From positions 95,565 through 159,564 of the forward strand of contig CALKHP010000058.1 in assembly GCA_937988775.1 (NCBI GenBank): DNA of 64,000 nt. The letters are read 5' to 3'. The position numbers and the translations under genes are program-made. This DNA is from an uncultured Alphaproteobacteria bacterium (GTDB taxonomy: Bacteria > Pseudomonadota > Alphaproteobacteria > Rhizobiales > Beijerinckiaceae). The first letter of the stretch is position 1; each line of letters starts with the position of its first letter. Positions 35,027-43,341 of the stretch are shown here, one piece after another. Below the pieces are notes generated by a model, which was given only the letters and a program-made list of their open reading frames with translations, was not told the origin of the DNA and ran no database searches.

Positions 35027-36160
35027 TCAGGCCGCGATCGGTTCGATCCTGTTGCGGCCGCGATTTTTCGCGCGATACAGACCGGTATCGGCGGCCTGCA
35101 TCAGGCTGTCCATATCACGCGCCGCCGCCGCGCTATGAACCACGCCACCACTGAGCGTGATGCCGAAGCGATGGCCATGGCGATTGATATCCTGGGCCCC
35201 GACCACGCGCCGGACATGATCGGTCACTTCGAGCGCCCTGCGGGCGGAAATCTCCGGCAGGATCGCGGCGAACTCCTCGCCGCCGATACGCGCCACGAAA
35301 TCCACCGGGCGCAGGGTTCGCGCGATCGTCTCGGCACAGACGCACAAGGCCGCATCGCCGGCGGCGTGCCCGTAGCGATCGTTGACCTCCTTGAAGTGAT
35401 CGATGTCGAAGATCACGACCGCGAAGTCACGACTGCCATTGGCGAGGTGGCCCTGCAGACGCATTTCGAAGGCGCGACGGTTGTACAGGCCGGTCAGCGG
35501 ATCGCGCAGCGCCACCTCGCGCAAGGCGACGGCACGGCGTCCGTAGGCGATCGAAAGCGCGAAGGCGCCGCTCCCGGTCGTGTGAAGCAACGCCACCAGC
35601 AAATGAATCTGCAGCATCGTGTCCTGCGGCAGGTAGCTCGTCAGCCCGCTGCCGAGCATCAGACCCTGCCCGGCACGAGACGCAAACGACACCGCGATCA
35701 GGCCATAAGCCAGCACAAGCCCATAGCGCGAGGGAAGGGCATCCTGCCGGTCGCGCCAGAATTCAAATCCGGCTGCGGCCGCCAGCACCACGTTCACGCT
35801 GATGTAAACACTCGCGAAATCGAACACCGACGGCAGCGCGAACAGCACGGCCGTGAACAGGGTCGGCGCGAAAATCGGCAGCAGCGGGCTTGAGCGCCCG
35901 GCGAACTGGCGCGCGGCGCGCCAACGAAATCCGAATCCGAAAACCAGCAGACCGTTCGCAAGCGCGATCGCCAGGTTATTCTGCGCCGATGGCGGCATCA
36001 TCAGGAAAAACAGGGCGGCGGTGAAGGTCAGATTCGCCACGATCCAGGATTGCCAGTAAACCTCTTGGCGCTGGCCCTGCCACGCCGCGAAGAATGCGAA
36101 AGCCGTTACGGTCAAGATGGTCGCATTCGCCAGAAGCAGCGTGAAAATATCCACACCCAT
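35027..36160 (-). CDS. Membrane-bound diguanylate cyclase (GGDEF)
   Basis: 377 residues. Six or seven hydrophobic helices fill residues 1-205, followed by a GGDEF domain (about 215-375) beginning LREVALRDPLTGLYNRRAFEMRL. The active-site motif is GGEEF in ARIGGEEFAAILPE, a catalytically competent variant. An RxxD inhibitory site (RPVD) stands five residues before it, so product inhibition by c-di-GMP is expected. No EAL domain is present. ATG 36160. The gene is a stand-alone signalling gene on the minus strand; the sensor ligand of the membrane part is unknown. Confidence 0.9.
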   Translation of the reverse strand: MGVDIFTLLLANATILTVTAFAFFAAWQGQRQEVYWQSWIVANLTFTAALFFLMMPPSAQNNLAIALANGLLVFGFGFRWRAARQFAGRSSPLLPIFAPTLFTAVLFALPSVFDFASVYISVNVVLAAAAGFEFWRDRQDALPSRYGLVLAYGLIAVSFASRAGQGLMLGSGLTSYLPQDTMLQIHLLVALLHTTGSGAFALSIAYGRRAVALREVALRDPLTGLYNRRAFEMRLQGHLANGSRDFAVVIFDIDHFKEVNDRYGHAAGDAALCVCAETIARTLRPVDFVARIGGEEFAAILPEISARRALEVTDHVRRVVGAQDINRHGHRFGITLSGGVVHSAAAARDMDSLMQAADTGLYRAKNRGRNRIEPIAA

Positions 36161-36285
36161 GGCCGGCCTACTCGGAATCGCTTGCGAATCTAAATGTCAT
36201 CCGGCCGTTGTATGGGTGGCTTCGCTAATAACCTTTTACGCCCTTTGGTAAATTGAAGCGCGGCCACCGCGCGCTCCGACGCCTT

Positions 36286-36332
36286 GCCCCGGCCTTGAAG
36301 CCGGGGCTGATGGACTGACGGCTGCGCCGTCG
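36286..36332 (-). terminator. Tandem hairpins after the DenD-like gene
   Basis: GCCCCGGC-N6-GCCGGGGC (36286-36307) is a perfect 8-bp stem. It adjoins a second stem, CTGACGGC...GCCGTCGTCAG, that reaches the stop codon of the DenD-like gene at 36333. They lie at the end of the leftward sugar-acid operon and probably terminate it, although no U-run is present. Confidence 0.5.
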
Positions 36333-37313
36333 TCAGGCGACCTTGCCGCCGAGCTCGTCGTCGATATGCGCGCGCACGATCTCCTCGAAACTCTTCTCGG
36401 CCTTGAAGCCGAGCGCGGTGGCGCGCGTGGCGTCGAAGCGGCGCGACCAGCCCGCGACGATGCGGATGATCGTCTCGTCCGGCTCGCGGCGGATCAGCTT
36501 GACCGCCTTGTCGCCGGCGACCTTGCGCAGCGCCTCGATCTGCTCGCCGACGGTCGCGGCGACACCCGGCATGGTCAGCGTGCGGCGCGGGCCGATCTTG
36601 TCGCCGTCGATCGTCGCGGCATGCACCAGGAATCCTGCCGCCGAGCGCGGGCTCGCATGCCAGTGCATGACATCCTCGCCGACCGGCAGCACCGCCTCCT
36701 GGCCGACGAGCGGCTCGCGGATGATGTTGGAGAAGAAGCCCGACGCCGCCTTGTTCGGCTTGCCGGGGCGCACGCAGATCGTCGGCAGGCGGATGCCGAC
36801 GCCGTCGAAGAAGCCGCGCCTGGTGTAGTCGGCGAGCAGCAATTCGCCGATCGCCTTCTGCGTGCCGTAGCTGGTCAGCGGCGTGTGGAAGAAATCATCC
36901 GGGATCGAATCCGGGAACGGCGCGCCGAACACCGCGATCGACGAGGTGAACACCACGCGCGGCTTGTAGCCGTCGCCGACGAGGCGGATCGCGTCGAACA
37001 GCAGCCGGGTGCCGTCGAGATTGATGCGGTAGCCCTTGTCGAAATCGGCCTCCGCCTCGCCCGAGACGATCGCCGCCAGATGCACGATCAGGTCGGGGCG
37101 GTCGGCGATCAGCTTTTCCGATTCGCCGGCGAGCGAGAAATCGCTGGCAACGCAGGTCGTCTTGAATTGCGCGCCGGCCGGCACCTCCGGCTTGATGATG
37201 TCGTGCAGCGTGGCGTGAGAGATCGTCTTGCCGCCGAGCGAACCGTCGCGCACCAGGCGCTCGGTGAATTTGCGCCCGACCATGCCGGCGGCGCCGAGAA
37301 CGAGAATACGCAT
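36333..37313 (-). CDS. D-erythronate dehydrogenase-like NAD-dependent epimerase/dehydratase (DenD family), copy 1
   Basis: Extended-SDR enzyme of 326 residues. The NAD motif GAAGMVGRK is at residues 7-15, and the catalytic SYGTQKAIGE (YxxxK) lies near 150. DenD proteins oxidise D-erythronate or related aldonates to the 2-oxo acid. The closely similar neighbour at 37344 shares FDKGYRINLDG, FGAPFP, TPLTSYGTQK, LLADYTRRGF and the GVGIR.P block, so the pair arose by tandem duplication. The usual partners OtnK, OtnC and OtnI are not in the window. Confidence 0.85.
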   Translation of the reverse strand: MRILVLGAAGMVGRKFTERLVRDGSLGGKTISHATLHDIIKPEVPAGAQFKTTCVASDFSLAGESEKLIADRPDLIVHLAAIVSGEAEADFDKGYRINLDGTRLLFDAIRLVGDGYKPRVVFTSSIAVFGAPFPDSIPDDFFHTPLTSYGTQKAIGELLLADYTRRGFFDGVGIRLPTICVRPGKPNKAASGFFSNIIREPLVGQEAVLPVGEDVMHWHASPRSAAGFLVHAATIDGDKIGPRRTLTMPGVAATVGEQIEALRKVAGDKAVKLIRREPDETIIRIVAGWSRRFDATRATALGFKAEKSFEEIVRAHIDDELGGKVA

Positions 37314-37343
37314 GTGCTTTCCCCTGATGTTTCCGTAAACGGT

Positions 37344-38330
37344 TCAGTGCGGCAGATGGCCGCCGAGATCGTCCTCGATATGCACGCGGATGATCTCGTC
37401 GAAATCGCGTTCGGCCTTGAAGCCGAGCGCCAGCGCGCGCTTGGCATCGAATAGCGTCGGCCAGCCGGCGACGATCGCCGCCGAAGCCGGGTCGGGCGCG
37501 CGCCGGATCAGCTTGACCGCCTTGTCGCCGGCGATGCGGCGCAGCGCCTCGATCTGTTCGCCGACGGTGACGCCGACGCCGGGCATGGTCAGGTTGACGC
37601 GCGGGCCGAGTTGCTCGCGCGTCAGCCCGGCGGCATGGATCAGGAAGCCGACGGCCGAGCGCGGGCTGGCATGGGTGAACAGCACCTCGTCGCCGACCGG
37701 CAGCAACGCCTCCTGCCCTTGCAGCGGCTCACGGATGATACCGGAGAAGAAACCGCCGGCGGACGCGTTCGGCTTGCCGGGCCGCACCACAATCGAGGGG
37801 AAGCGGATGCCGACGCCCTCGAGGAAGCCGCGACGCGTATAATCGGCGAGCAGCAATTCGCCGATCAGCTTCTGCGTGCCGTAGCTGGTCAGCGGCGTCG
37901 GCTGGAACGTGTCGCTGATCGAAGGCGGGAATGGCGCGCCGAACACGCCGCTCGAACTGGAAAACACGATCTTGGGCACATAATCTGTGCCGCCCTCGTG
38001 GCGCAGCGCCTCGAGCAGCGCGTGCATGCCGTCGAGATTGATGCGGTAGCCCTTGTCGAAATCCCGCTCCGCTTCGCCAGAGATGATCGCCGCGAGGTGG
38101 AAGATCAGGTCTGGACGCAGCGCCGCGAGTTGCTTGGCAACGGCCGGCGAGGAAACATCCTCGGTGCGCATCGTGGCGCGATCGGCAAGGTCGGCCGGCA
38201 GCACCGGCGTCACCACATCGGAGAGCGTCAGCTTGGTGATCTCGCGCCGCGCGCAAACCCCTTCGCGCGCCAGGCGCTCGGCAAGCTTGCGGCCAACCAT
38301 GCCGCCGGCACCGGTGATCAATACATGCAT
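37344..38330 (-). CDS. D-erythronate dehydrogenase-like (DenD family), copy 2
   Basis: 328-residue paralogue of the gene 30 bp downstream. The NAD motif GAGGMVGRK is at 7-15 and the catalytic YxxxK is in SYGTQKLIGE. Differences in the N-terminal third and in the substrate-side loop (GLTREQLGPRVNLTMPGVGVTVGEQ) suggest a different aldonate or hydroxyacid substrate. It is in the same leftward operon as the SDR, double-GNAT, ICL/PEPM and dehydratase genes. Confidence 0.85.
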   Translation of the reverse strand: MHVLITGAGGMVGRKLAERLAREGVCARREITKLTLSDVVTPVLPADLADRATMRTEDVSSPAVAKQLAALRPDLIFHLAAIISGEAERDFDKGYRINLDGMHALLEALRHEGGTDYVPKIVFSSSSGVFGAPFPPSISDTFQPTPLTSYGTQKLIGELLLADYTRRGFLEGVGIRFPSIVVRPGKPNASAGGFFSGIIREPLQGQEALLPVGDEVLFTHASPRSAVGFLIHAAGLTREQLGPRVNLTMPGVGVTVGEQIEALRRIAGDKAVKLIRRAPDPASAAIVAGWPTLFDAKRALALGFKAERDFDEIIRVHIEDDLGGHLPH

Positions 38331-38407
38331 GACGTTTCCCTGTTGTCTGGTGTTTTCCGGCCGATCACGGGGCGCGAGGCGTCAACCTCGCCCCCGTGTT
38401 GCACCGA

Positions 38408-39154
38408 TCAGAGCGCGAAGCCGCCATCGGCGAGGTGGATCTGACCGGTGGTGTAACTTGCCTCGTCCGAGGCGAGATAGACCGCAAGCCAGGCAATTTC
38501 CTCGGCCGTGCCGAGCCGGCCCATCGGCTGGCGATCGATGAACGCCTGGCGCGCGGCAGCTTCCGTGGTGCCGCTCGATTTCGCCAGGTCCTTGATGCGC
38601 TGGTCGAGCGAGGGCGACTGGATCGTGCCCGGGCAGATCGCGTTGGCGCGAATGCCCTTCTTGATGTAGTCGGCCGCGACCGCCTTGGTCAGGCCGATCA
38701 CCGCCGCCTTGGTCGCGCCATAGACATAGCGGTTCGGGATGCCGCGCACCGAACCGGCGCCCGAGGCGATGTTGACGATCGAGCCCTTGCCGGCCGCCAG
38801 CATGCCGGGCAGGAACGCTTTTGTGGTGCGGTGCATCGACTTGACGTTGAGGTCGAACGAGAATTCCCACGCCTTGTCGTCGCAATCGAGCACGGTGCCG
38901 TGATGCACGAAGCCGGCCGCGTTGACGAGGATATCGATCGGGCCGACCTTCTCGGCAAAGGCATCGACCGCCTTGGTTGAGAGCACGTCGAGCTTGCGCT
39001 TCTTGGCGCGCGCGATGCCATCGAGCAGGTCGACATTCTTGTCGGTCGCCCACACCGTGGCGCCCTCCGCGACGAAGGCCTCCGCGATGGCGCGGCCGAT
39101 GCCCTGCCCCGCCGCCGTCACGACCGCGATCTTGCCCTTCAAACGTCCTGCCAT
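38408..39154 (-). CDS. SDR family dehydrogenase, DHRS6/BDH2-like (hydroxyacid or keto-deoxy sugar acid)
   Basis: Classical SDR of 248 residues. The cofactor motif TAAGQGIG is at 13-20, NAAG follows, the catalytic serine is in NIASGAG and the catalytic YxxxK is in YVYGATKAAVIG. The sequence is strikingly close in pattern to mammalian DHRS6 (GFVHHGTVLDC, KAFLPGMLA, AICPGT, ASDEASYTTG). Bacterial relatives are annotated as 2-keto-3-deoxy-L-fuconate or 3-hydroxybutyrate dehydrogenases. In this operon a deoxy-keto sugar acid, the expected product of the dehydratase, is the more likely substrate. Confidence 0.87.
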   Translation of the reverse strand: MAGRLKGKIAVVTAAGQGIGRAIAEAFVAEGATVWATDKNVDLLDGIARAKKRKLDVLSTKAVDAFAEKVGPIDILVNAAGFVHHGTVLDCDDKAWEFSFDLNVKSMHRTTKAFLPGMLAAGKGSIVNIASGAGSVRGIPNRYVYGATKAAVIGLTKAVAADYIKKGIRANAICPGTIQSPSLDQRIKDLAKSSGTTEAAARQAFIDRQPMGRLGTAEEIAWLAVYLASDEASYTTGQIHLADGGFAL

Positions 39155-39175
39155 GGGTCTCTCCTTGACGGCTGG

Positions 39176-40348
39176 TCAGCTCAGCCGCTTGATCATGTGG
39201 ACGAGGCGGCGGTCGTCCACCGTCTCGATATGTTCGATGCCGTAGCCGCGTCCGCGATACCAATCGACGTTGCGGGTCAGCTTTTCGCCGGTATACAGCC
39301 GGATCACCTTCAAACCATAGTCGGCGGCGCGGAATTCGGCCGCCGTCAACAGCATGCCGCCAAGGCCGCTGCCTTGCGTGCCGGGCGCCGTCGCGACGCT
39401 TTCCAGCATGACGTGGTCTTTGTGCATTTCGAGGATCAGCACGCCGACCGGCTTGCCAAGCGCCTCGGCGAGCCACACTTCGCAGCGCTGCATGATCGCG
39501 CCGTAATCCCAGCGCAGCGGGATCGGCTCGCTGCCGAGAATGGCGGCGTTCGGCTTGTAGGCGGCATGCTGCAACGTCTCGATCGCCGGCACGTCATCGG
39601 GGCCGGCGCGCCGCAGCGTCCACGGCCCGACCGTCACCGACAGCGCGTTCAGGGCGGAAAGCGCGGTTTTCTGGCGCCCGGCCGCATCGAAATTCGCCGG
39701 GTCGAGCCAGCGCTCGAAAGCGATCTTGCGCATCGGCCATTCGCCGTCGAGCATCGAAAACCAGCTCGTATCGCGGCTGCGGCCCTTCGGCATCGTCGCC
39801 TGCCGGAACAGCCCCTCGTAAATGAAGCCGTAGCGTTTCGCCGCCGCGATCGACGGCGCGTTCAGGGAATGGCACTTCCATTCGAAGCGCCGATAGCCGA
39901 GATCCTCGAAGACGTGGCGGGCGAGCAGATACAGCGCTTCGGTCGCCAGCGGCCTGCGCTGCATCGCCGGCGAATACAGCACGTTGCCAACCTCGATCAC
40001 CCGATTGGTCAGGTCGATGCGCATCAAGGTGAGATAGCCGACGCAAGCGCCGCCATCATTGGCGATGATGGCGAAGAACAACGGGTCTTCGGAGCGCGCC
40101 TTGGCAACAAGGCTGTCGCGAAACGCCGCCTCGTCCGCGAACGGCCCGTCGCCCATATAGAGCCAGAGCGCCTCCTTGCCCGGGCCATGCGACGCCCGGT
40201 AGAGGTCGGCCGCATGCTTGGCCGCATCGAGCGGCACCAGCATCACATGCCGCCCCATCAACGTGGTATGGCGCGGCCGCGGCGCCGGATGGGCATCGAC
40301 CACCGGCCCGATCGGCAAGCCGGTCGGCTCGTCGATCACCGGGATCAT
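39176..40348 (-). CDS. Protein with two GNAT acetyltransferase domains
   Basis: 390 residues from ATG 40348, which overlaps the ICL/PEPM stop by 4 bp. The N-terminal half is a RimJ/RimL-like GNAT (LMGRHVMLVPLDAAKHAADLY; VIEVGNVLYSPAMQRRPLATEALYLLARHVFEDLGYRRFEWKC in part). The C-terminal half is a second GNAT with motif A VATAPGTQGSGLGGMLLTAAEF. RimL-like proteins of this N-terminal type are common, but fusion to a second GNAT is less so. Its role in a sugar-acid operon is unclear; acetylation of an intermediate or of an enzyme is speculative. Confidence 0.85.
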   Translation of the reverse strand: MIPVIDEPTGLPIGPVVDAHPAPRPRHTTLMGRHVMLVPLDAAKHAADLYRASHGPGKEALWLYMGDGPFADEAAFRDSLVAKARSEDPLFFAIIANDGGACVGYLTLMRIDLTNRVIEVGNVLYSPAMQRRPLATEALYLLARHVFEDLGYRRFEWKCHSLNAPSIAAAKRYGFIYEGLFRQATMPKGRSRDTSWFSMLDGEWPMRKIAFERWLDPANFDAAGRQKTALSALNALSVTVGPWTLRRAGPDDVPAIETLQHAAYKPNAAILGSEPIPLRWDYGAIMQRCEVWLAEALGKPVGVLILEMHKDHVMLESVATAPGTQGSGLGGMLLTAAEFRAADYGLKVIRLYTGEKLTRNVDWYRGRGYGIEHIETVDDRRLVHMIKRLS

Positions 40349-41187
40349 TGATGCGCCTCGCGCGCCTTCAGATCGTCGCGGAAAAAGCCGTTGAGCGGCA
40401 CGCTGTCGCCGTTTTTCTTGAAGCCGGCGAAGGAGCCATCCTCCTGGATCAGCTTGGCGGTGCGGATGAAGGCCGCCCAGGCCGCGCGCGCCAGCGCCGC
40501 GCCGACCGAGATGCGCCGCACGCCGAGCCCGCCGAGTTCGTTGACGCTGAAGCCGAGATCGCCGAATACCAGCATGTTGACCGGCCGGCCCTGCGCGGCC
40601 TCGACGATGGCGGTGATCTCGTCGCGCGTCTTGAGGCCTGGCGCATAAACGACATGGGCGCCGGCCTCGGCATAGGCGGCGATGCGCTTCACCGCCTCGT
40701 TGAGCGGATCGGGATGGCCCGTCAGGAAACATTCGGCGCGGCCGGTCAGCAGCACGCCGGAGCCCGCCTTGTCGATCGCCTCGCGCGCCGCCTTGATACG
40801 CTCGACCGCCAACGGCAATTCATAGAGCGGTTCGTCGGCGCGCCCGGTCGCATCCTCGATCGACAGCCCGGCGACGCCGGTCCGCAGGCAAAGATGCACG
40901 TTTTCCGCCACGCCCTTGGGGTCGTCGGCATAGCCATTCTCGAAATCGGCATTGACCGGCACATCGGGCACGCAAGCGACGATCTCGGCGATATGCTTCA
41001 GCATCAGGTCGCGCGGCACATCCTGATCGGCGCGGCCTTGCGTGAAGGCAAAGCCGGCGCTGGTCGTCGCCAGCGCCTTGAAACCCGCCGCGCGCAGCCA
41101 GCGCGCCGAGCCGACATCCCACGGGTTGGGGATGGTGAAGACGCCGCTCTCGTGCAGGTGGCGGAAACTCTCGACGACAGGGGTCAT
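40345..41187 (-). CDS. Isocitrate lyase/PEP mutase superfamily protein
   Basis: 280-residue TIM-barrel lyase. Family blocks are IPNPWDVGSARWL (N-terminal), VPVNADFENGYADDPKGVAENV (metal-binding acidic residues), GLSIEDATG and RAECFLTG. Members cleave or form C-C or P-C bonds alpha to carboxylates (oxaloacetate hydrolase, methylisocitrate lyase, carboxyphosphonoenolpyruvate mutase). The ICL hallmark KKCGH is absent, so it is not isocitrate lyase itself. Position after the dehydratase suggests it cleaves an intermediate of the same pathway. Confidence 0.85.
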   Translation of the reverse strand: MTPVVESFRHLHESGVFTIPNPWDVGSARWLRAAGFKALATTSAGFAFTQGRADQDVPRDLMLKHIAEIVACVPDVPVNADFENGYADDPKGVAENVHLCLRTGVAGLSIEDATGRADEPLYELPLAVERIKAAREAIDKAGSGVLLTGRAECFLTGHPDPLNEAVKRIAAYAEAGAHVVYAPGLKTRDEITAIVEAAQGRPVNMLVFGDLGFSVNELGGLGVRRISVGAALARAAWAAFIRTAKLIQEDGSFAGFKKNGDSVPLNGFFRDDLKAREAHQ

Positions 41188-41348
41188 GGCTTCGCTCCGA
41201 TCAGATCACGCAATACTGTCTCAGGTTTCCGCCAGGCGTGAACCCGCATCTTGCGAATTACCCGGATCAGTACGCTTGATCGGTTGCGCGTCCGCACCGC
41301 GGAAGCGAGAGGCGCCGCGCCATGCGCCGCGGAGCCTCTCGCTGGTCC

Positions 41349-43154
41349 TTAATGGTTGTCGCGCGGCACGCCGAAGGTCTTGTGCACCTTCTGGTATTTG
41401 ACCGCCGGCTTCAGCACCATGCCTTCCGACAATTCGTCGACGAGGCCGCGCTGGATTTCCTGCCACGGCGTCTGGCTCGGCGGGTATTTGTAGCCGCCCG
41501 CCGCCTTGAACGCCTCGCGGCGCTCCGCCAGTTCCTTATCCGAGATCAGGATGTTGGCAGTGCGCTTCTTGAGATCGATGCGCACGCGGTCGCCAGTCTT
41601 GAGCATGGCGAGCCCGCCGCCGGTCGCCGCTTCCGGCGAGGCATTGAGGATCGAGGGCGAGCCCGACGTGCCGGACTGGCGGCCGTCGCCGATGCAGGGC
41701 AGCGCATGCACGCCCTTCTTCAGCAGGTAGTCGGGCGCGCGCATGTTGACCACTTCCGCCGCGCCCGGATAGCCGATCGGCCCGACGCCACGCATGAACA
41801 GCACGCAATGCTCGTCGATCTTCAGCGCCGGATCGTCGATGCGGTGATGATAGTCCTCCGGCCCGTCGAACACGATGGCGCGGCCCTCGAAGGCCATCGG
41901 GTCCTTCGGGTTCTCGAGATAGCGCTGGCGGAATTCCGGCGTGATCACGCTGGTCTTCATGATGGCGCTGGAGAACAGGTTGCCCTTGAAGTTGAGGAAG
42001 CCCGACTGCGCCTGCATCGGCTCGTCGTAAGCCTTGATGACGTTGCGGTCCCCCGAGAAGCAGCCTTCGCAATTCTCTCTCAGCGTCCGGCCATTGGCGG
42101 TCAGCGCCGGCTTGATGCGGCCCTTGGCGATCAGTTCGGCCACCACCGCCGGCACGCCGCCGGCGCGATAGTAATCCTCGCCGAGATATTCGCCGGCCGG
42201 CTGCAGGTTGACGAGCAGCGGCACGTCGTAGCCGACCTTCTCCCAGTCGTCATTGTCGAGCGCGACGCCGATATGCTTGGCGATGGCGTTGAGATGGATC
42301 GGCGCATTGGTCGAACCGCCGATCGCCGAATTGACCACGATGGCGTTCTCGAACGCCTCGCGCGTCAGGATTTTCGACGGCGTCAGGTCCTCCCACACCA
42401 TGTCAACGATGCGCTTGCCGGTATGGTAGGCCATCTCGTAGCGGTCGCGATAGGGCGCGGGGATCGCGGCACAGCCCGGCAGGCTCATGCCGAGCGCTTC
42501 CGCGAGCGAGTTCATCGTCGAAGCGGTGCCCATCGTGTTGCAATGCCCGGCCGAGGGCGCCGAGGAGGCGACGAGGTCGACGAAGCCGCGATAGTCGATC
42601 TCGCCGGCCGCCATCATCTCGCGTGCTTTCCACACGATGGTGCCCGAGCCGGTGCGCTCGCCACGGAACGAGCCGTTCAGCATCGGCCCGCCCGAGAGCG
42701 CGATCGCCGGGATATCGACGGTCGCCGCCGCCATGATCTGCGCCGGCGTCGTCTTGTCGCAACCGGTGGTCAGCACCACGCCGTCGAGCGGGTAGCCGTA
42801 CAGGATCTCGACCAAGCTGAGATATTGCAGGTTGCGGTCGAGGCTCGCCGTCGGCCGCTTGCAGGTTTCCTGGATCGGGTGGATCGGGAACTCGAACGGC
42901 ACGCCGCCCGCCTCGCGGATGCCGTCGCGCACCCGGCTCGCCAGCTCGATATGGTGCCGGTTGCACGGCGCGATATCCGAGCCCGACTGGGCGATGCCGA
43001 TGATCGGCCGGCCTGATTGCAGCTCTTCGCGCGACAGGCCGAAATTCATGGTGCGCTCGATATAGAGCGCCGTCATGTCGGCATTCGCCGGATTGTCGAA
43101 CCACTGTTTCGAACGCAACTGATCCGCTTTGATGCGGTGGGGCTTGGTGGCCAT
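41349..43154 (-). CDS. IlvD/Edd family sugar-acid dehydratase
   Basis: Iron-sulfur dehydratase of 601 residues. Cluster cysteines are in SDIAPCNRHH, TTGCDKTTPAQ and ENCEGCFSGD. SGTSGSPSILNASPEAATGGG near the C-terminus is typical of the pentonate branch (L-arabinonate/D-xylonate dehydratases) rather than dihydroxyacid dehydratase of isoleucine-valine synthesis. ATG 43154 has GGGAGGAAGTG before it. It is the first gene of the leftward operon and would make a 2-keto-3-deoxy sugar acid for the downstream enzymes. Confidence 0.88.
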   Translation of the reverse strand: MATKPHRIKADQLRSKQWFDNPANADMTALYIERTMNFGLSREELQSGRPIIGIAQSGSDIAPCNRHHIELASRVRDGIREAGGVPFEFPIHPIQETCKRPTASLDRNLQYLSLVEILYGYPLDGVVLTTGCDKTTPAQIMAAATVDIPAIALSGGPMLNGSFRGERTGSGTIVWKAREMMAAGEIDYRGFVDLVASSAPSAGHCNTMGTASTMNSLAEALGMSLPGCAAIPAPYRDRYEMAYHTGKRIVDMVWEDLTPSKILTREAFENAIVVNSAIGGSTNAPIHLNAIAKHIGVALDNDDWEKVGYDVPLLVNLQPAGEYLGEDYYRAGGVPAVVAELIAKGRIKPALTANGRTLRENCEGCFSGDRNVIKAYDEPMQAQSGFLNFKGNLFSSAIMKTSVITPEFRQRYLENPKDPMAFEGRAIVFDGPEDYHHRIDDPALKIDEHCVLFMRGVGPIGYPGAAEVVNMRAPDYLLKKGVHALPCIGDGRQSGTSGSPSILNASPEAATGGGLAMLKTGDRVRIDLKKRTANILISDKELAERREAFKAAGGYKYPPSQTPWQEIQRGLVDELSEGMVLKPAVKYQKVHKTFGVPRDNH

Positions 43155-43278
43155 CACTTCCTCCCGGCGCCGGCCAGAATGGCGGCGCGCAAATTCATCG
43201 CCGCCAGCTTAGACGAACTCGAGGGTGGAGGTGAAGTAAGATGTTATCGATCACACCAATGAAATCGCCTGATGGATC

Positions 43279-43308
43279 GGGAAGGCGCCGTCGCCGCGGC
43301 GCGTTCCC
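43279..43308 (-). terminator. GC-rich hairpin after the methyltransferase gene
   Basis: GGGAAGGCGCCG pairs with CGGCGCGTTCCC (one mismatch) around a six-base loop, 34 bp beyond the methyltransferase stop. There is no U-run on the minus strand, so termination is probable but not certain. It isolates the methyltransferase from the dehydratase operon. Confidence 0.4.
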
Positions 43309-43341
43309 TCCCCTTTTCGGTGGCGATTTCGCGTCGGCTTG

